Below are positions 36,659-45,630 of a DNA stretch of 64,000 bases, piece after piece. Where the stretch lies: positions 558,001-622,000 of the forward strand of contig NZ_JAJFZM010000001.1 in NCBI RefSeq assembly GCF_020733705.1. Reading direction: 5' to 3'. Made by a program: the position numbers and the translations under genes. The stretch comes from Nocardia australiensis. Lineage in GTDB: Bacteria > Actinomycetota > Actinomycetes > Mycobacteriales > Mycobacteriaceae. Every line of letters starts with the position of its first letter. Position 1 is the stretch's first letter. A model generated the notes under the pieces. It saw nothing but the letters and a program-made list of their open reading frames with translations, ran no database searches and was not told where the DNA came from.

Positions 36659-36743
36659 CCGTCCATGATCGTGCCGCCGAACGCACCCGGCGGCAGCACT
36701 CGCCGAGCTATTGGCAGAAACGTCCGATCTGCATCCGGTGGGT

Positions 36744-37430
36744 TCATTGCGCGATGGCGTGATACCGCCCGTTGTATGCCTGGAGTACGAGATCGGCGCG
36801 GCTCTTCGTCGCGGCGATGAGATCGGCATTGGGCAGGTCACTCTGCCGTGTTTTGGCCTTGGCGGCGGCGAGCGTCATGCCGCCGCGAATGTGTCTGCGC
36901 ACCAATCGTTTCTCGATGACGTTCCGGTCGGCGTCCAGGTACCAGCACTCGTCCAGTAACTTCCGGATCCCGGACCACGAGCCGGATCGGAGGTCGTCGA
37001 GCAGTAGGTAGTTGCCCTCGGTGATGGCGATGGTGTGCCGATCGAAGATCACCCCGGACGGTGTCGGCTCCTCGATGGCGCGGTCGAAGGTCGGCCAGGC
37101 GACCGGCTCGCCGACCGGAGTGCTCCGCAGCCGGCTCAATGTCTCGAGATATCCGGAAACGTCGAAGGTGTCCGGTCCGCCTTTGCGCGCAAGCTTTCCC
37201 GAGGCCCGTAATACCGCATTCGACAGGTGGAAGCCGTCCATGGGCGCGATCTCGGCGATGACCGAACCGGCGTGCGCATTCAGCGCATCCCGAATCCCGA
37301 CCGACAACCGGGATTTCCCCGCTGCGGGTGGACCGGCTATGCCGAGCACATATCGCCTGCCGCACACCGCTGCATTCAGCACCCGCTCGACGAGTCTGCT
37401 CATCGGCATAACAACGGTCGCGTCGGTCAT
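36744..37430 (-). CDS. P-loop nucleoside/sugar kinase family protein
   Basis: A 228-aa phosphoribulokinase/uridine-kinase-like protein. The P-loop is GIAGPPAAGKSRLS; PMDGFHLSNAVL and FDRAIEEPTP are typical of the family; TEGNYLLLDD is the Walker B equivalent, and the lid has RLVRRHIRGGM. Members phosphorylate nucleosides, pantothenate or sugars; the actual substrate cannot be read from sequence. It may be transcribed with the downstream channel gene (85-base gap). Confidence 0.85.
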   Translation of the reverse strand: MTDATVVMPMSRLVERVLNAAVCGRRYVLGIAGPPAAGKSRLSVGIRDALNAHAGSVIAEIAPMDGFHLSNAVLRASGKLARKGGPDTFDVSGYLETLSRLRSTPVGEPVAWPTFDRAIEEPTPSGVIFDRHTIAITEGNYLLLDDLRSGSWSGIRKLLDECWYLDADRNVIEKRLVRRHIRGGMTLAAAKAKTRQSDLPNADLIAATKSRADLVLQAYNGRYHAIAQ

Positions 37431-37577
37431 CGCTGAACTTTAACCACGCCGGTACGCGGCATCTTCGCTTTCGCAACGCTTATCTCACCAGTGCGAATGT
37501 CGGGGCATGTGCGAGCTTCCCACTGGAGGTGAGTCCGAGCAGGACTCCCGCCCGTGTTCCCCTCCTAAACTGGGCAA

Positions 37578-38375
37578 ATGGTGCAGCCAACTCCCTGGCA
37601 AGCGGGCAAACCCCAGAACGAAGAGGCAGCTGCGCCTAGCCGCACCGGAGGTCGCCCCCTCCAACGTCGGATAGCAATGGCGAAGGTCCTGGCCGCGCTG
37701 GCGAACTCGTTCGGCGGGAGGTTCCGAGGCAGTTGGGGCTACCTGTTCGCCGCGGCCGGAAACATCATCACATTCTTCCTGTTGTTCCAGCCGTGGATCC
37801 ATGCTGCCGCGAGGGACGGCAAGATCGACGCCACCCCCTTTGGGAGACTGCACGTCACCTCCACCCTCGTTAGTCTCTGGTCCGGATCGCCGCCGCCCGC
37901 GGCACGGATCAACGGCATGTGGGCCATCCTCGCCAGCATCGCCGTCACCGTCACTGTCTGCACTGTGGTGGTCAACCTTCGGGCACGCAACAACGTGCTT
38001 TGTCGTTTGGCGACAGGATCTTCGGTGGCGTTAGCGATTTTTGTAGCCGCCGCGATCGTCCATATGAACGGCAAGGCGCCCGACGTGCGACGCATGCTCT
38101 CGGCCGGATCCACTCGGGATCTGGGTACCCAGGCCGGGCTACTGCTGCGCTGGGCCTCTGGCAACGGCAGCTACCCACTGCCCGGCGTGCACCAAGTTTC
38201 ATACAGCACCGCCGGTCTCACTACTTATGCGTGGGTCACGGGCGCGATAGCGGTGGCTTCCGCGATCGCTGCTGTCGCCCAGTTGACGCGTGAACGCACA
38301 ACAGGATCCATCCGCCTATCGTGGCGCTCACCCATCGTGACGTCGCGGCCGTCTCCGCCCGACCACGCCAACTGA
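37578..38375 (+). CDS. Four-helix membrane protein of unknown function
   Basis: The 265-aa protein has a ~50-residue Pro/Arg-rich cytoplasmic N-terminus and four predicted helices: YLFAAAGNIITFFLLFQPWI, MWAILASIAVTVTVCTVVVN, SVALAIFVAAAIVHMNG and YAWVTGAIAVASAIAAVAQL. The layout resembles small actinobacterial membrane proteins near cell-envelope genes, but I recognise no named family. Convergent with aidB, 11 bases apart. Start ATG 37578 lacks an obvious ribosome site; ATG 37677 is possible. Confidence 0.7.
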   Translation: MVQPTPWQAGKPQNEEAAAPSRTGGRPLQRRIAMAKVLAALANSFGGRFRGSWGYLFAAAGNIITFFLLFQPWIHAAARDGKIDATPFGRLHVTSTLVSLWSGSPPPAARINGMWAILASIAVTVTVCTVVVNLRARNNVLCRLATGSSVALAIFVAAAIVHMNGKAPDVRRMLSAGSTRDLGTQAGLLLRWASGNGSYPLPGVHQVSYSTAGLTTYAWVTGAIAVASAIAAVAQLTRERTTGSIRLSWRSPIVTSRPSPPDHAN

Positions 38376-38386
38376 CGCAGTGGCGG

Positions 38387-40006
38387 TCAGACGAAGGCGC
38401 GTTCGATGATCGACGCGGTGTCGACGCCGGTAGGCAGGGTGCCGAAGGCGATGCCCCAATCGTCGCCGAGCCGGGTGGCGCAGAAGGCGTCGGCGACCGC
38501 GGTGTGGCCGTGGCGGACCAACTGCGCACCCTGGAGGACCAGCGCCATGAGTTCGACGATGCGGCGGGCACGATATTCGATATCGCCGAGGTCGGAGAGT
38601 TCCTTGCCGACGCGGGCGATGGCATCGTCGAGGCGCGGGTTTTCGCCGCGGGCCAGCGACACCTCGTTGAGGTATGCCTCGACCGTCTCGGGCTGACGTC
38701 CCATGGCGCGCAACGCATCCAGAGCGGCCACATTGCCGGAGCCTTCCCAGATCGACATCAGCGGGGCCTCGCGGTAGAGCCGCGGCATACCGGACTCTTC
38801 GGCATATCCGTTGCCGCCGAAGCATTCCAGCGCCTCGGCGGCATGGGCGGGGGCGCGTTTGCATACCCAGTATTTGGTGACCGCCAAGGCGATTCGGCGC
38901 AGCGCCGCCTCGGCCGGATCCTGTCCGGCCCGGTCGGTGGCGCCGGCCAGGCGCATCATCACCGTGGTGGCGGCGTCGGATTCGATCACCAAGTCCGCCA
39001 GCACATTCGCCATAGCGGGCTGGTCGATCAGCTTCTTGCCGAAGACTTCCCGATGCCGCGCGTGATGCACGGCGTTCACCGCGCCGACGCGCATACCGGT
39101 GGACGAACCGATGACACAGTCCAGGCGGGTCATGTTGACCATTTCGATGATGGTCTTGACCCCGGCGCCCTCATCGCCGACCAGCCAACCGGTGGCGTTC
39201 TCGTATTCGATCTCCGAGGACGCGTTGGACTTATTGCCCAGCTTGTCCTTGAGCCGTTGGATTCGGATGGGATTGCGGGTGTCGTCGGGCAGCACGCGGG
39301 GCAGCAGGAAGCAGGACAGTCCGCCGGGCGCTTGCGCCAGGGTGAGGAACATATCCGACATGGGCGCCGAGGTGAACCACTTGTGCCCGACGATTCGATA
39401 CGAGCCGTCGGGTTGCGGTGTCGCGGTGGTGGTGTTGGCCCGAACGTCGGATCCGCCCTGCTTTTCGGTCATCGACATGCCCGCGATGAGACCGGCTTTG
39501 GTGGACGGTTCGCGCAGGCCGAAATCGTAGCTGCGGGAGCCGAGCAGGGGCTCGTACTTCGCGGCGAGGTCCTTGTTGTGCCGCAGCGCGGGCACCACCG
39601 CATAGGTCATCGAGATGGGGCACATATGCCCGGCCTCTGCGGCGCCCCAGGTATAGAACTTGGCGGCGCGGGCGGTGTGCGCGCCGGGCCGGTCGTCGAG
39701 CCAGGGTGAGCCGTGCAGGCCATGGGAGACAGCGACATTCATCAGGTCGTGCCAGTGCGGGTGGAATTCGACCTCGTCGACGCGGTTGCCGTAGCGGTCG
39801 TGGGTGCGCAGCACCGGCGGGTACTCGTTGGCCAGCCTGCCCCACTCCTGTGCCGCGAAACCGCCTGCGAGCAAGCCGAGTTCGCGCACCTCCGGCTCCG
39901 CCCAGCCCGCGCCCTCACGGTGCAGGCCCTCCAGTAGCGCCGGATTGCGTGCCGCGTCGAAGGGCACGATGTTCGGGACCTGGTTGAAGACTTCATGCGT
40001 CGGCAT
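38387..40006 (-). CDS. aidB: AidB-like acyl-CoA dehydrogenase family protein
   Basis: A 539-aa protein starting MPTHEVFNQVPNIVP, with CAGGAG seven bases upstream. It follows E. coli AidB closely by eye: REGAGW, FHPHWHDLMN, EAGHMCPISMTYA, GMSMTEKQGGSDVRANTT, GHKWFTSAPMSD, QRLKDKLGNKSNASSEIEYE, CFGGNGYAEESGMPRLYREA and SIWEGSGN. AidB is a FAD protein of the alkylation-damage response that binds DNA. Whether this one acts on acyl-CoA or DNA damage is unknown. It overlaps the upstream TetR gene by 14 bases. Confidence 0.92.
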   Translation of the reverse strand: MPTHEVFNQVPNIVPFDAARNPALLEGLHREGAGWAEPEVRELGLLAGGFAAQEWGRLANEYPPVLRTHDRYGNRVDEVEFHPHWHDLMNVAVSHGLHGSPWLDDRPGAHTARAAKFYTWGAAEAGHMCPISMTYAVVPALRHNKDLAAKYEPLLGSRSYDFGLREPSTKAGLIAGMSMTEKQGGSDVRANTTTATPQPDGSYRIVGHKWFTSAPMSDMFLTLAQAPGGLSCFLLPRVLPDDTRNPIRIQRLKDKLGNKSNASSEIEYENATGWLVGDEGAGVKTIIEMVNMTRLDCVIGSSTGMRVGAVNAVHHARHREVFGKKLIDQPAMANVLADLVIESDAATTVMMRLAGATDRAGQDPAEAALRRIALAVTKYWVCKRAPAHAAEALECFGGNGYAEESGMPRLYREAPLMSIWEGSGNVAALDALRAMGRQPETVEAYLNEVSLARGENPRLDDAIARVGKELSDLGDIEYRARRIVELMALVLQGAQLVRHGHTAVADAFCATRLGDDWGIAFGTLPTGVDTASIIERAFV

Positions 40007-40655
40007 CGGACAACTCCTGATTCTCTCGAGCGCCCGCGGCGCTCTGATCGGCGCGCACGCCGAGCGCGCGCATCGCGAAGGAAACGAGTTCGGGGACAAC
40101 GGATTCGCCGTGCGGCGCCTCGGACAGCGGCCCGGCCAGGACCTCGCCGATCGCGCCGACCAGTGCGGCGGCACTGGTCCGCGCGTCCTGCCCGGGCAGT
40201 TCCCCGCGCGTGACCCCGTCGGCGATGGCGGATTCGAAGGCTTCGGCGAAGGCGCGCCGGAAATGCAGGCGCTCGGCGTCGACCGCGGTGTCGACGGGTT
40301 CTACGAGCAGCACGTAGGCGAGTTTCGGGTTCTTCAGCGCGCGTCCAGCGAAGGTTTCGACGGCGGCGCTGACTCGCTCGACCGCACTACCTCGGGAGTC
40401 CGGCGCTGCGGCCGCCGCAGTGACCGCCGCTACCTCATGGGCGACGACCTTACGGAAGACCGCGCTGACCAATTCGGATTTGCCATCGAAGTGCCGGTAC
40501 ACCGTTCCGGTGGCCACTCCCGCCTCGGCGGCGACGGCCGCCATGGACAGCCCGGCAAAGCCCGCCCCGGACAGGACCCGCGTCGCGGCCTGCACGATCA
40601 GCGCGGACTGCGCGTCGAGACGGGCCTGCACGGCGGGGGTTTTGCGGTACACCAC
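39993..40655 (-). CDS. TetR-family transcriptional regulator
   Basis: The 220-aa regulator has an N-terminal HTH (LIVQAATRVLSGAGFAGLSM, AEAGVATGTVYRHFDGKSEL) and an all-helical ligand domain. It starts at GTG 40655, two bases from a perfect palindrome in the divergent promoter region, and overlaps aidB. It probably represses itself with aidB and perhaps the divergent enoyl-CoA hydratase. An acyl-CoA or fatty-acid-like ligand is plausible from the neighbours but unproven. Confidence 0.92.
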   Translation of the reverse strand: MVYRKTPAVQARLDAQSALIVQAATRVLSGAGFAGLSMAAVAAEAGVATGTVYRHFDGKSELVSAVFRKVVAHEVAAVTAAAAAPDSRGSAVERVSAAVETFAGRALKNPKLAYVLLVEPVDTAVDAERLHFRRAFAEAFESAIADGVTRGELPGQDARTSAAALVGAIGEVLAGPLSEAPHGESVVPELVSFAMRALGVRADQSAAGARENQELSDADA

Positions 40656-40657
40656 TC

Positions 40658-40684
40658 AAGAAGTGAATCACATATTCACTTCTT
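40658..40684. promoter_or_regulatory. Perfect palindromic operator between TetR and echA
   Basis: AAGAAGTGAAT (40658-40668) and ATTCACTTCTT (40674-40684) form perfect 11-bp arms around CACAT. Location directly at the TetR start and 22 bases before the hydratase gene makes it the likely operator for both. Confidence 0.82.
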
Positions 40685-40706
40685 CCCACAAGGCCCGTTA
40701 CGTCGT

Positions 40707-41489
40707 ATGGTCGAGAACGTGAGCGAGCCAGCCATCCGCGTCGAACACGCCGGACCAGTCACCACCGTCATCCTGGACCGTCCCGGCGCCCGCAACGCCG
40801 TCGACGGGCCAACCGCCGCCGCACTGGCCGACGCCTTCCGCGCCTTCGACGCCGATCCCGACGCGTCTGTCGCGGTGCTGTGGGGTGCGGGCGGCACATT
40901 CTGCGCGGGGGCGGACCTCAAATCCCTCGGCACCGAGAACTCCAATCGGGCGGCCGAGGACGGCGATGGCCCAATGGGGCCGACGCGCATGATGTTGTCG
41001 AAGCCGGTGATCGCGGCGGTCTCCGGTTACGCGGTGGCAGGCGGGCTGGAGCTGGCGCTGTGGTGTGATCTGCGAATTGCCGAGCAGGACAGCACCTTCG
41101 GCGTATTCTGTCGCCGCTGGGGGGTGCCGCTGATCGATGGCGGCACCGTACGTTTGCCGCGCATTATCGGACACGGCCGCGCGATGGAGCTCGTGCTCAC
41201 CGGCCGCGCCGTGAGCGCGCCCGAGGCATTGCAGATGGGATTGGTTAATCGCGTTGTGCCGACCGGTGATTCGCGCCGCGTCGCCGAAGAGGTCGCCGCG
41301 CAACTTGCCGCGCTGCCACAGACCTGTTTGCGCTCGGATCGCATGTCCATGCTCGAACAGGACGGACTCGAAGAGCCAGCGGCTATTCGCAACGAGTTCC
41401 GCCACGGTATGCGCGCCCTTACCGATGGGGCACTCGAGGGCGCTGCGCGGTTCGCCGCGGGCGCGGGCCGGCACGGAGCGCGTAGCTGA
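40707..41489 (+). CDS. echA: Enoyl-CoA hydratase/isomerase family protein
   Basis: A 260-aa crotonase from ATG 40707 (GTG 40719 gives SEPAIRVEHAG and is equally plausible). Oxyanion-hole segments: GTFCAGADLKSLG and VSGYAVAGGLELALWCDLRI; then FGVFCRRWGVPLIDGGTVRL and LVLTGRAVSAPEALQMGLVN. It likely acts in beta-oxidation or a branched-acid pathway; exact substrate unknown. Divergent from the TetR gene and probably under its control. Followed after 4 bases by the acyltransferase gene. Confidence 0.93.
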   Translation: MVENVSEPAIRVEHAGPVTTVILDRPGARNAVDGPTAAALADAFRAFDADPDASVAVLWGAGGTFCAGADLKSLGTENSNRAAEDGDGPMGPTRMMLSKPVIAAVSGYAVAGGLELALWCDLRIAEQDSTFGVFCRRWGVPLIDGGTVRLPRIIGHGRAMELVLTGRAVSAPEALQMGLVNRVVPTGDSRRVAEEVAAQLAALPQTCLRSDRMSMLEQDGLEEPAAIRNEFRHGMRALTDGALEGAARFAAGAGRHGARS

Positions 41490-41493
41490 GCCG

Positions 41494-42867
41494 GTGGGAC
41501 GACACAGCGAACGGCCCAGCACCGCCGGGCGCCTCAGCGTCGTCGACGAGATCTTCCTGCGCACTCACCACGGTCTCGGTACCCCGATCGCACTACAGGG
41601 ATTGTGGCGGACGGCCGATCGCATAGATTCCAACCTCCTGCACCAGGTACACACCGCTTTACGCGGGGGCCCGCTGGGGCGCAGGGTCGTTGGCTCGCGA
41701 ATTCCCGGTGCGCGCCCGGCCTGGCAGCCGAATACGCGAGCGTGGCCGCTCGATTTCACCGACGAGCCGATCCCGGTCGACGCCCTGCTCGACTGGGCCG
41801 ATGGGCGAGGTGGACAACTCGATCCGGAGTTCGGACCGGGGTGGCGACTCTCGGCGGCTGCATTGGACGACGACGGATCGGTTGTCTGCCTTACCTGTTC
41901 GCACGCACTCGCGGACGGACGCGCACTCGCGCTAGCGGTGGACGACGCCCTCAGCGGCCGATGCGCGGCTGTGGATCGGCCGAACTCGGTAGTGCCGATA
42001 TCGGATTGGTCCGATGCCCGCCGCCAGTGGTCGACGGTGTTGCGTGGTACCGCGCACGTCATACGCCAGGGCATAGCCCGACGAAACATCTCGACTCCGT
42101 CTGGCGACGACCGCATCGACGATGCGTCGCACGAATATTCCGTTGTGCCACACAGGGGTTCGCAGCATATCCGACACGCGTCGAGTAATGAGACATACGA
42201 CGGCGAGCCCACAGCGCCCCGCTCGCCGATGCACGGCACAATCCTGCAATACTCCGTCGCCGACTGGGACCGAACCGCCGAAGCGCAGGGCGCGACAGCC
42301 AACAGCCTGTTCATCTCGCTGATTGCCACCATATTGTGGGACAGCGGCTTTCCGCACGAAACCATCGCGGCCAGCCTCCCGGTGGACACCCGCGACGAGC
42401 CGAGGGTCGACAATGACCTCGCGATGACCGAGATCGTCATCACCCGAACCGACACAGCCGCGACAATTCGCGACAAGTCCCGAATCGCCTACGAGCGCCG
42501 TATGTCCAGCCCCGGCGGCCTGCCCGAGGAAATCCTCCAGCTGATACCGGACCGTTGGGCATACGAACTGTCCCGAGGCGCGGGCGAACGAGACATCCTG
42601 TGCTCCAACATCGGAACCCTACCCACCACCCTGCGAACGCTCGGCCCGCACCATTGCACCGGCGTCGCCGCCCGCGCCATCCATCCCGCCCTCACCTCGG
42701 ATCGACTCCCCCGCACCCGCCTATCGGGCTACCTGTGCCGAAGCGGCGACGACTACACCCTGTCCCTGGTCAGCCTGGACCCCCACCACGTCGAATCCGC
42801 CGCGGCACTGGAATCTCTCGCCCGCGCGGTAATGGCCGGCTGGCAAATCCCGCTCACCCGGTGGTAG
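41494..42867 (+). CDS. Condensation/PapA-like acyltransferase domain protein
   Basis: Starting at GTG 41494, 4 bases after echA, the 457-aa protein shows LSVVDEIFLRTHHGLGTPIA at the start and the HxxxD active site in CSHALADGRALALAVDDAL, as in condensation-domain and PapA-type acyltransferases. Other family segments are SLPVDTRDEPRVDNDLAMTE and ILCSNIGTLPTTLRTLG. These enzymes transfer acyl chains to hydroxyls or amines of lipids and natural products. No biosynthetic cluster surrounds it, so the substrate is unknown. Co-transcription with echA suggests an acyl-CoA donor. Confidence 0.75.
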   Translation: MGRHSERPSTAGRLSVVDEIFLRTHHGLGTPIALQGLWRTADRIDSNLLHQVHTALRGGPLGRRVVGSRIPGARPAWQPNTRAWPLDFTDEPIPVDALLDWADGRGGQLDPEFGPGWRLSAAALDDDGSVVCLTCSHALADGRALALAVDDALSGRCAAVDRPNSVVPISDWSDARRQWSTVLRGTAHVIRQGIARRNISTPSGDDRIDDASHEYSVVPHRGSQHIRHASSNETYDGEPTAPRSPMHGTILQYSVADWDRTAEAQGATANSLFISLIATILWDSGFPHETIAASLPVDTRDEPRVDNDLAMTEIVITRTDTAATIRDKSRIAYERRMSSPGGLPEEILQLIPDRWAYELSRGAGERDILCSNIGTLPTTLRTLGPHHCTGVAARAIHPALTSDRLPRTRLSGYLCRSGDDYTLSLVSLDPHHVESAAALESLARAVMAGWQIPLTRW

Positions 42868-43025
42868 TCGAACGGCCTGCTCCGAGCGAGCTGGAGTGGC
42901 TCGTTGCCTTGATACTGGCGCGGCCGTATCGTCGATAGACCAACGGCGGCGCAACAGGGATGCAGCCGTAGGGTGCGGTGAACGGGGCACTCGACCGTCC
43001 ACAAGTCTCCGCGTGAGCGGAGATT

Positions 43026-43060
43026 CAGGCCCGGTCCCAATCCCCTTCGGACCGGGCCTG
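43026..43060. terminator. Bidirectional terminator
   Basis: CAGGCCCGGTCC (43026-43037) pairs perfectly with GGACCGGGCCTG (43049-43060), loop 11 bases. It lies between convergent genes. Confidence 0.8.
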
Positions 43061-43074
43061 ATTCACGGCATTGT

Positions 43075-43752
43075 TCAGTGCTCGGTGTTCGAGCGGTCGA
43101 GAACATCTCGGGGTACCTCGATGCCGGGCTCGAGATCCGGCGAGGACTCGGGCGCGGCCCACACCTGACGTATGGGAAGCACGCCCGCCCATACGCCGCC
43201 GGTTTCGATGTCTTCCGCGTCGTCTTTCGGGCCGCCGGCTCTGATCTTCACCGATGCCTCGGTGAGGTCGAGGGCAAGCACTATGGTTGCGGCCAATTCC
43301 TTTTTGCTCGGTGAGCGAACCCGATCCCATGCGCCCGGCGCGGAGTGCTCGACGATCGTGCGCAGCGCGCGCCGCCGGTCGTCGAGGTCGGTCAGTTCGA
43401 CGGCGCGGCCGCGTACCACCGCCGAGCGGTAGTTCATGGAGAAGTGCATGGCCGAGCGGGCGTAGACGAGGCCGTCGACCAGGGTTACGGCAATGGAGAT
43501 ATCGCCGTGCAGTGCCGCGCGGAGGCTGCCCGCGCCGGTGGAGCCGTGCAGGTAGAGGGTGTCGCCGTCGCGGCCGTAGATGGTGGGGATCACCACGGGG
43601 GTGCCGCCGAGCGCGACACCGAGATGGCAGACCAGGCCGGCGTCGAGGACGGCGTCCAGGTCCGCCCGGTCGGTCCGGGCCCGTTCCTTCATCCGGGTCA
43701 GGGTGCTGCGCGGAGTCGGCGAAAGCGGTGGCCGATTGATCGAACTGGTCAT
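43075..43752 (-). CDS. PNPOx-like (split beta-barrel) flavin protein
   Basis: The 225-aa protein belongs to the pyridoxamine-5'-phosphate-oxidase-like fold: LVCHLGVALGGTPVVIPTIY, DTLYLHGSTGAGSLRAAL, VDGLVYARSAMHFSMNYRSA and a C-terminal GGVWAGVLPIRQVW. Such proteins bind FMN or F420 and serve as oxidases or reductases. Divergence from a MocR (PLP-sensing) regulator gene, 80 bases away, hints at a vitamin B6 connection, though a different substrate is equally possible. Confidence 0.88.
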   Translation of the reverse strand: MTSSINRPPLSPTPRSTLTRMKERARTDRADLDAVLDAGLVCHLGVALGGTPVVIPTIYGRDGDTLYLHGSTGAGSLRAALHGDISIAVTLVDGLVYARSAMHFSMNYRSAVVRGRAVELTDLDDRRRALRTIVEHSAPGAWDRVRSPSKKELAATIVLALDLTEASVKIRAGGPKDDAEDIETGGVWAGVLPIRQVWAAPESSPDLEPGIEVPRDVLDRSNTEH

Positions 43753-43774
43753 GTCATCAGCCTGAACTCAAAAG

Positions 43775-43793
43775 TGGCATTATGAAATAGCCA
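43775..43793. promoter_or_regulatory. Imperfect palindrome in the PNPOx/MocR divergent promoter
   Basis: TGGCATTATGAAATAGCCA has matched ends (TGGC...GCCA) and lies midway between the two start codons. A related element (CAATTCACTGAAATATCATC on the same strand) follows at 43792-43811. MocR proteins often bind direct or inverted repeats in such gaps; assignment is tentative. Confidence 0.35.
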
Positions 43794-43832
43794 ATTCACT
43801 GAAATATCATCAGTCCAATTATGGAGGATGCG

Positions 43833-45200
43833 GTGCTCGATGAACTCCCGCTCGTACTCGACCGCGATGTGGCGCAGCCACTGTCTTCGCAGGTCGCGGC
43901 GGGCCTGCGCACCGCGGCGAGCACGGGTGCCCTGCGCGCGTCGGACCGGCTTCCCTCCACCAGGGCCTTGGCACAGCGACTCGGCGTCAGCCGCACGGTT
44001 GTTGCCGCCGCCTACGACCAATTGCATGCCGAGGGCTGGATCGCGGGCAAACGTGGGTCGGGCACGTACCTGACCACCGCGCCCGCCGCGACGCCCACCC
44101 GAGCTAGCACGCTGACCGGACCGACGGACACGCCCGAACTGCTCGACCTCGGCCCCGGTGCGCCCTGCATCGAGGCCATCGACCGCCCCGCGTGGCGTCG
44201 GGCCTGGCGGGCCGCCTCAGACACCCAGCCGATGGCCCGCAAAGACTGCGGTGGCGAGCCGGAGTTCCGCTCGGCGATCGCCGAGCACCTGTTGCGTCAT
44301 CGCGGGCTGGGCGCGGCCAGCGACACCACCATCCTCGCCACCGCCGGAACCAGTTCCGCGGTAAGCGAACTCGCGGCGGCACTGCTGCGCCCCGGTGACG
44401 CTGTCGCGATGGAAGATCCCGGCTATCAACGTGCCGCGGGCGCGTTCGTCGCGGCCGGTGTCAGGGTGCTGCCGGTTCCCGTCGACGCCGAAGGGCTGTG
44501 CGTGGATCGGCTGCCATCGGGCATCAAAGCGGTGTATTGCACACCAGCACATCAGTTTCCACTCGGCGCGCGAATGCCGGCGAACCGCCGGGTCCAGCTC
44601 GTCGAATTCGCCAGGCGCGTGGGCATTCCGGTTATCGAAGATGACTATGACGGCGAATTGCGTTACGACACAGCACCCTTACCGTTGCTCGCCGCAATGG
44701 CACCGGACGTGGTCGTCCACCTCGGAACCACAAGCAAGATCCTGTCGCCGACCCTCGGCGCGGGCTGGCTGGTCGCGACCCCTGAAATCGCCGACGCGGT
44801 TCTCGCCCACCGGGAGCGAACCGGCACCGGACCGAGCCCGGCGGGCCAACAGGTATTAGTCGAGTTCGCCAGGCACGGTGACCTCGCACGCCACCTGCGC
44901 CGGCTTCGCCGCGCGCTACCGCCGCGCCGCGCACTCGTCGTCAACGAGTTGCGCCGTCGCGGCCTCGACGTTATCGGTGACGACGCTGGTTCGCACATTG
45001 TCGTCCCACTCCCCTCGGCCGAAGCCGAACTAGCCGCCATCGCCACCGGCCGAGCGCGCGGCGTCGCACTCGACGGCCTGGCCCGCCACCACTTCGGCGC
45101 CCCAACAACTTTCGGCATCGCCCTCGGCTACACCACACTCGACTGGACCGACCTGACCGCCGCCGTCACGGTCGCCGGGGACTGCTTGACCGAGTGCTAG
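43833..45200 (+). CDS. MocR-type GntR/aminotransferase regulator (PdxR-like)
   Basis: A fused regulator. Residues ~10-75 form a GntR winged helix (LSSQVAAGLRTAASTGALRA, LPSTRALAQRLGVSRTVVAA). The rest is an aminotransferase-like PLP-binding domain with the Schiff-base Lys in GTTSKILSPTLGAGWLV and VIEDDYDGELRYD. GTG 43833 is preferred because GGAGG sits five bases before it; the in-frame ATG at 43821 would place that ribosome site inside the gene. MocR proteins sense PLP and commonly control divergent B6 or amine-metabolism genes, here the PNPOx-like gene. Confidence 0.9.
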   Translation: MLDELPLVLDRDVAQPLSSQVAAGLRTAASTGALRASDRLPSTRALAQRLGVSRTVVAAAYDQLHAEGWIAGKRGSGTYLTTAPAATPTRASTLTGPTDTPELLDLGPGAPCIEAIDRPAWRRAWRAASDTQPMARKDCGGEPEFRSAIAEHLLRHRGLGAASDTTILATAGTSSAVSELAAALLRPGDAVAMEDPGYQRAAGAFVAAGVRVLPVPVDAEGLCVDRLPSGIKAVYCTPAHQFPLGARMPANRRVQLVEFARRVGIPVIEDDYDGELRYDTAPLPLLAAMAPDVVVHLGTTSKILSPTLGAGWLVATPEIADAVLAHRERTGTGPSPAGQQVLVEFARHGDLARHLRRLRRALPPRRALVVNELRRRGLDVIGDDAGSHIVVPLPSAEAELAAIATGRARGVALDGLARHHFGAPTTFGIALGYTTLDWTDLTAAVTVAGDCLTEC

Positions 45201-45384
45201 CGATTGCGTGGCGCTCGGCGGACCGCCACCGACGGGCAATGGTCGTCGGGAGTGGGGAGATTCGGAACCTGCGAGCGACCTGCCGCTGGCGGAACCGGGC
45301 GTACGGCCGGGCTTGCCGGGTCGACAGGGTCGGGCACCCGCAGAATTGCCGGTGCGTGATTGCGCCGGTCGTAGCATGGTCAGC

Positions 45385-45630
45385 ATGACCGAACAGGACA
45401 TCCTGACGCGTATCAAGAATTTGGTCGACCGCGAGCACGACCTGCGGTCGAAGGCGACGGCCGGAGCGCTCGATCCGGTGGCCGAACGACAGCAACTCGC
45501 CGAGCTCGAAGTGGCGCTCGATCAGTGCTGGGACCTGCTGCGACAGCGGCGGGCGCGCAAGGATTCCGGCGCTGCGGAGGACGACGCACAGGTCAGCTCC
45601 CCGCGTCAGGTCGAGGGCTATCTGCAGTGA
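45385..45630 (+). CDS. DUF2630 family small protein
   Basis: An 81-aa helical, charged protein starting MTEQDILTRIKNLVDREHDL at 45385, with the family core VAERQQLAELEVALDQCWDL. DUF2630 has no known function. Its stop overlaps the start of the flavoprotein gene (GTGA), indicating co-translation. An ATG three codons earlier is possible. Confidence 0.85.
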   Translation: MTEQDILTRIKNLVDREHDLRSKATAGALDPVAERQQLAELEVALDQCWDLLRQRRARKDSGAAEDDAQVSSPRQVEGYLQ

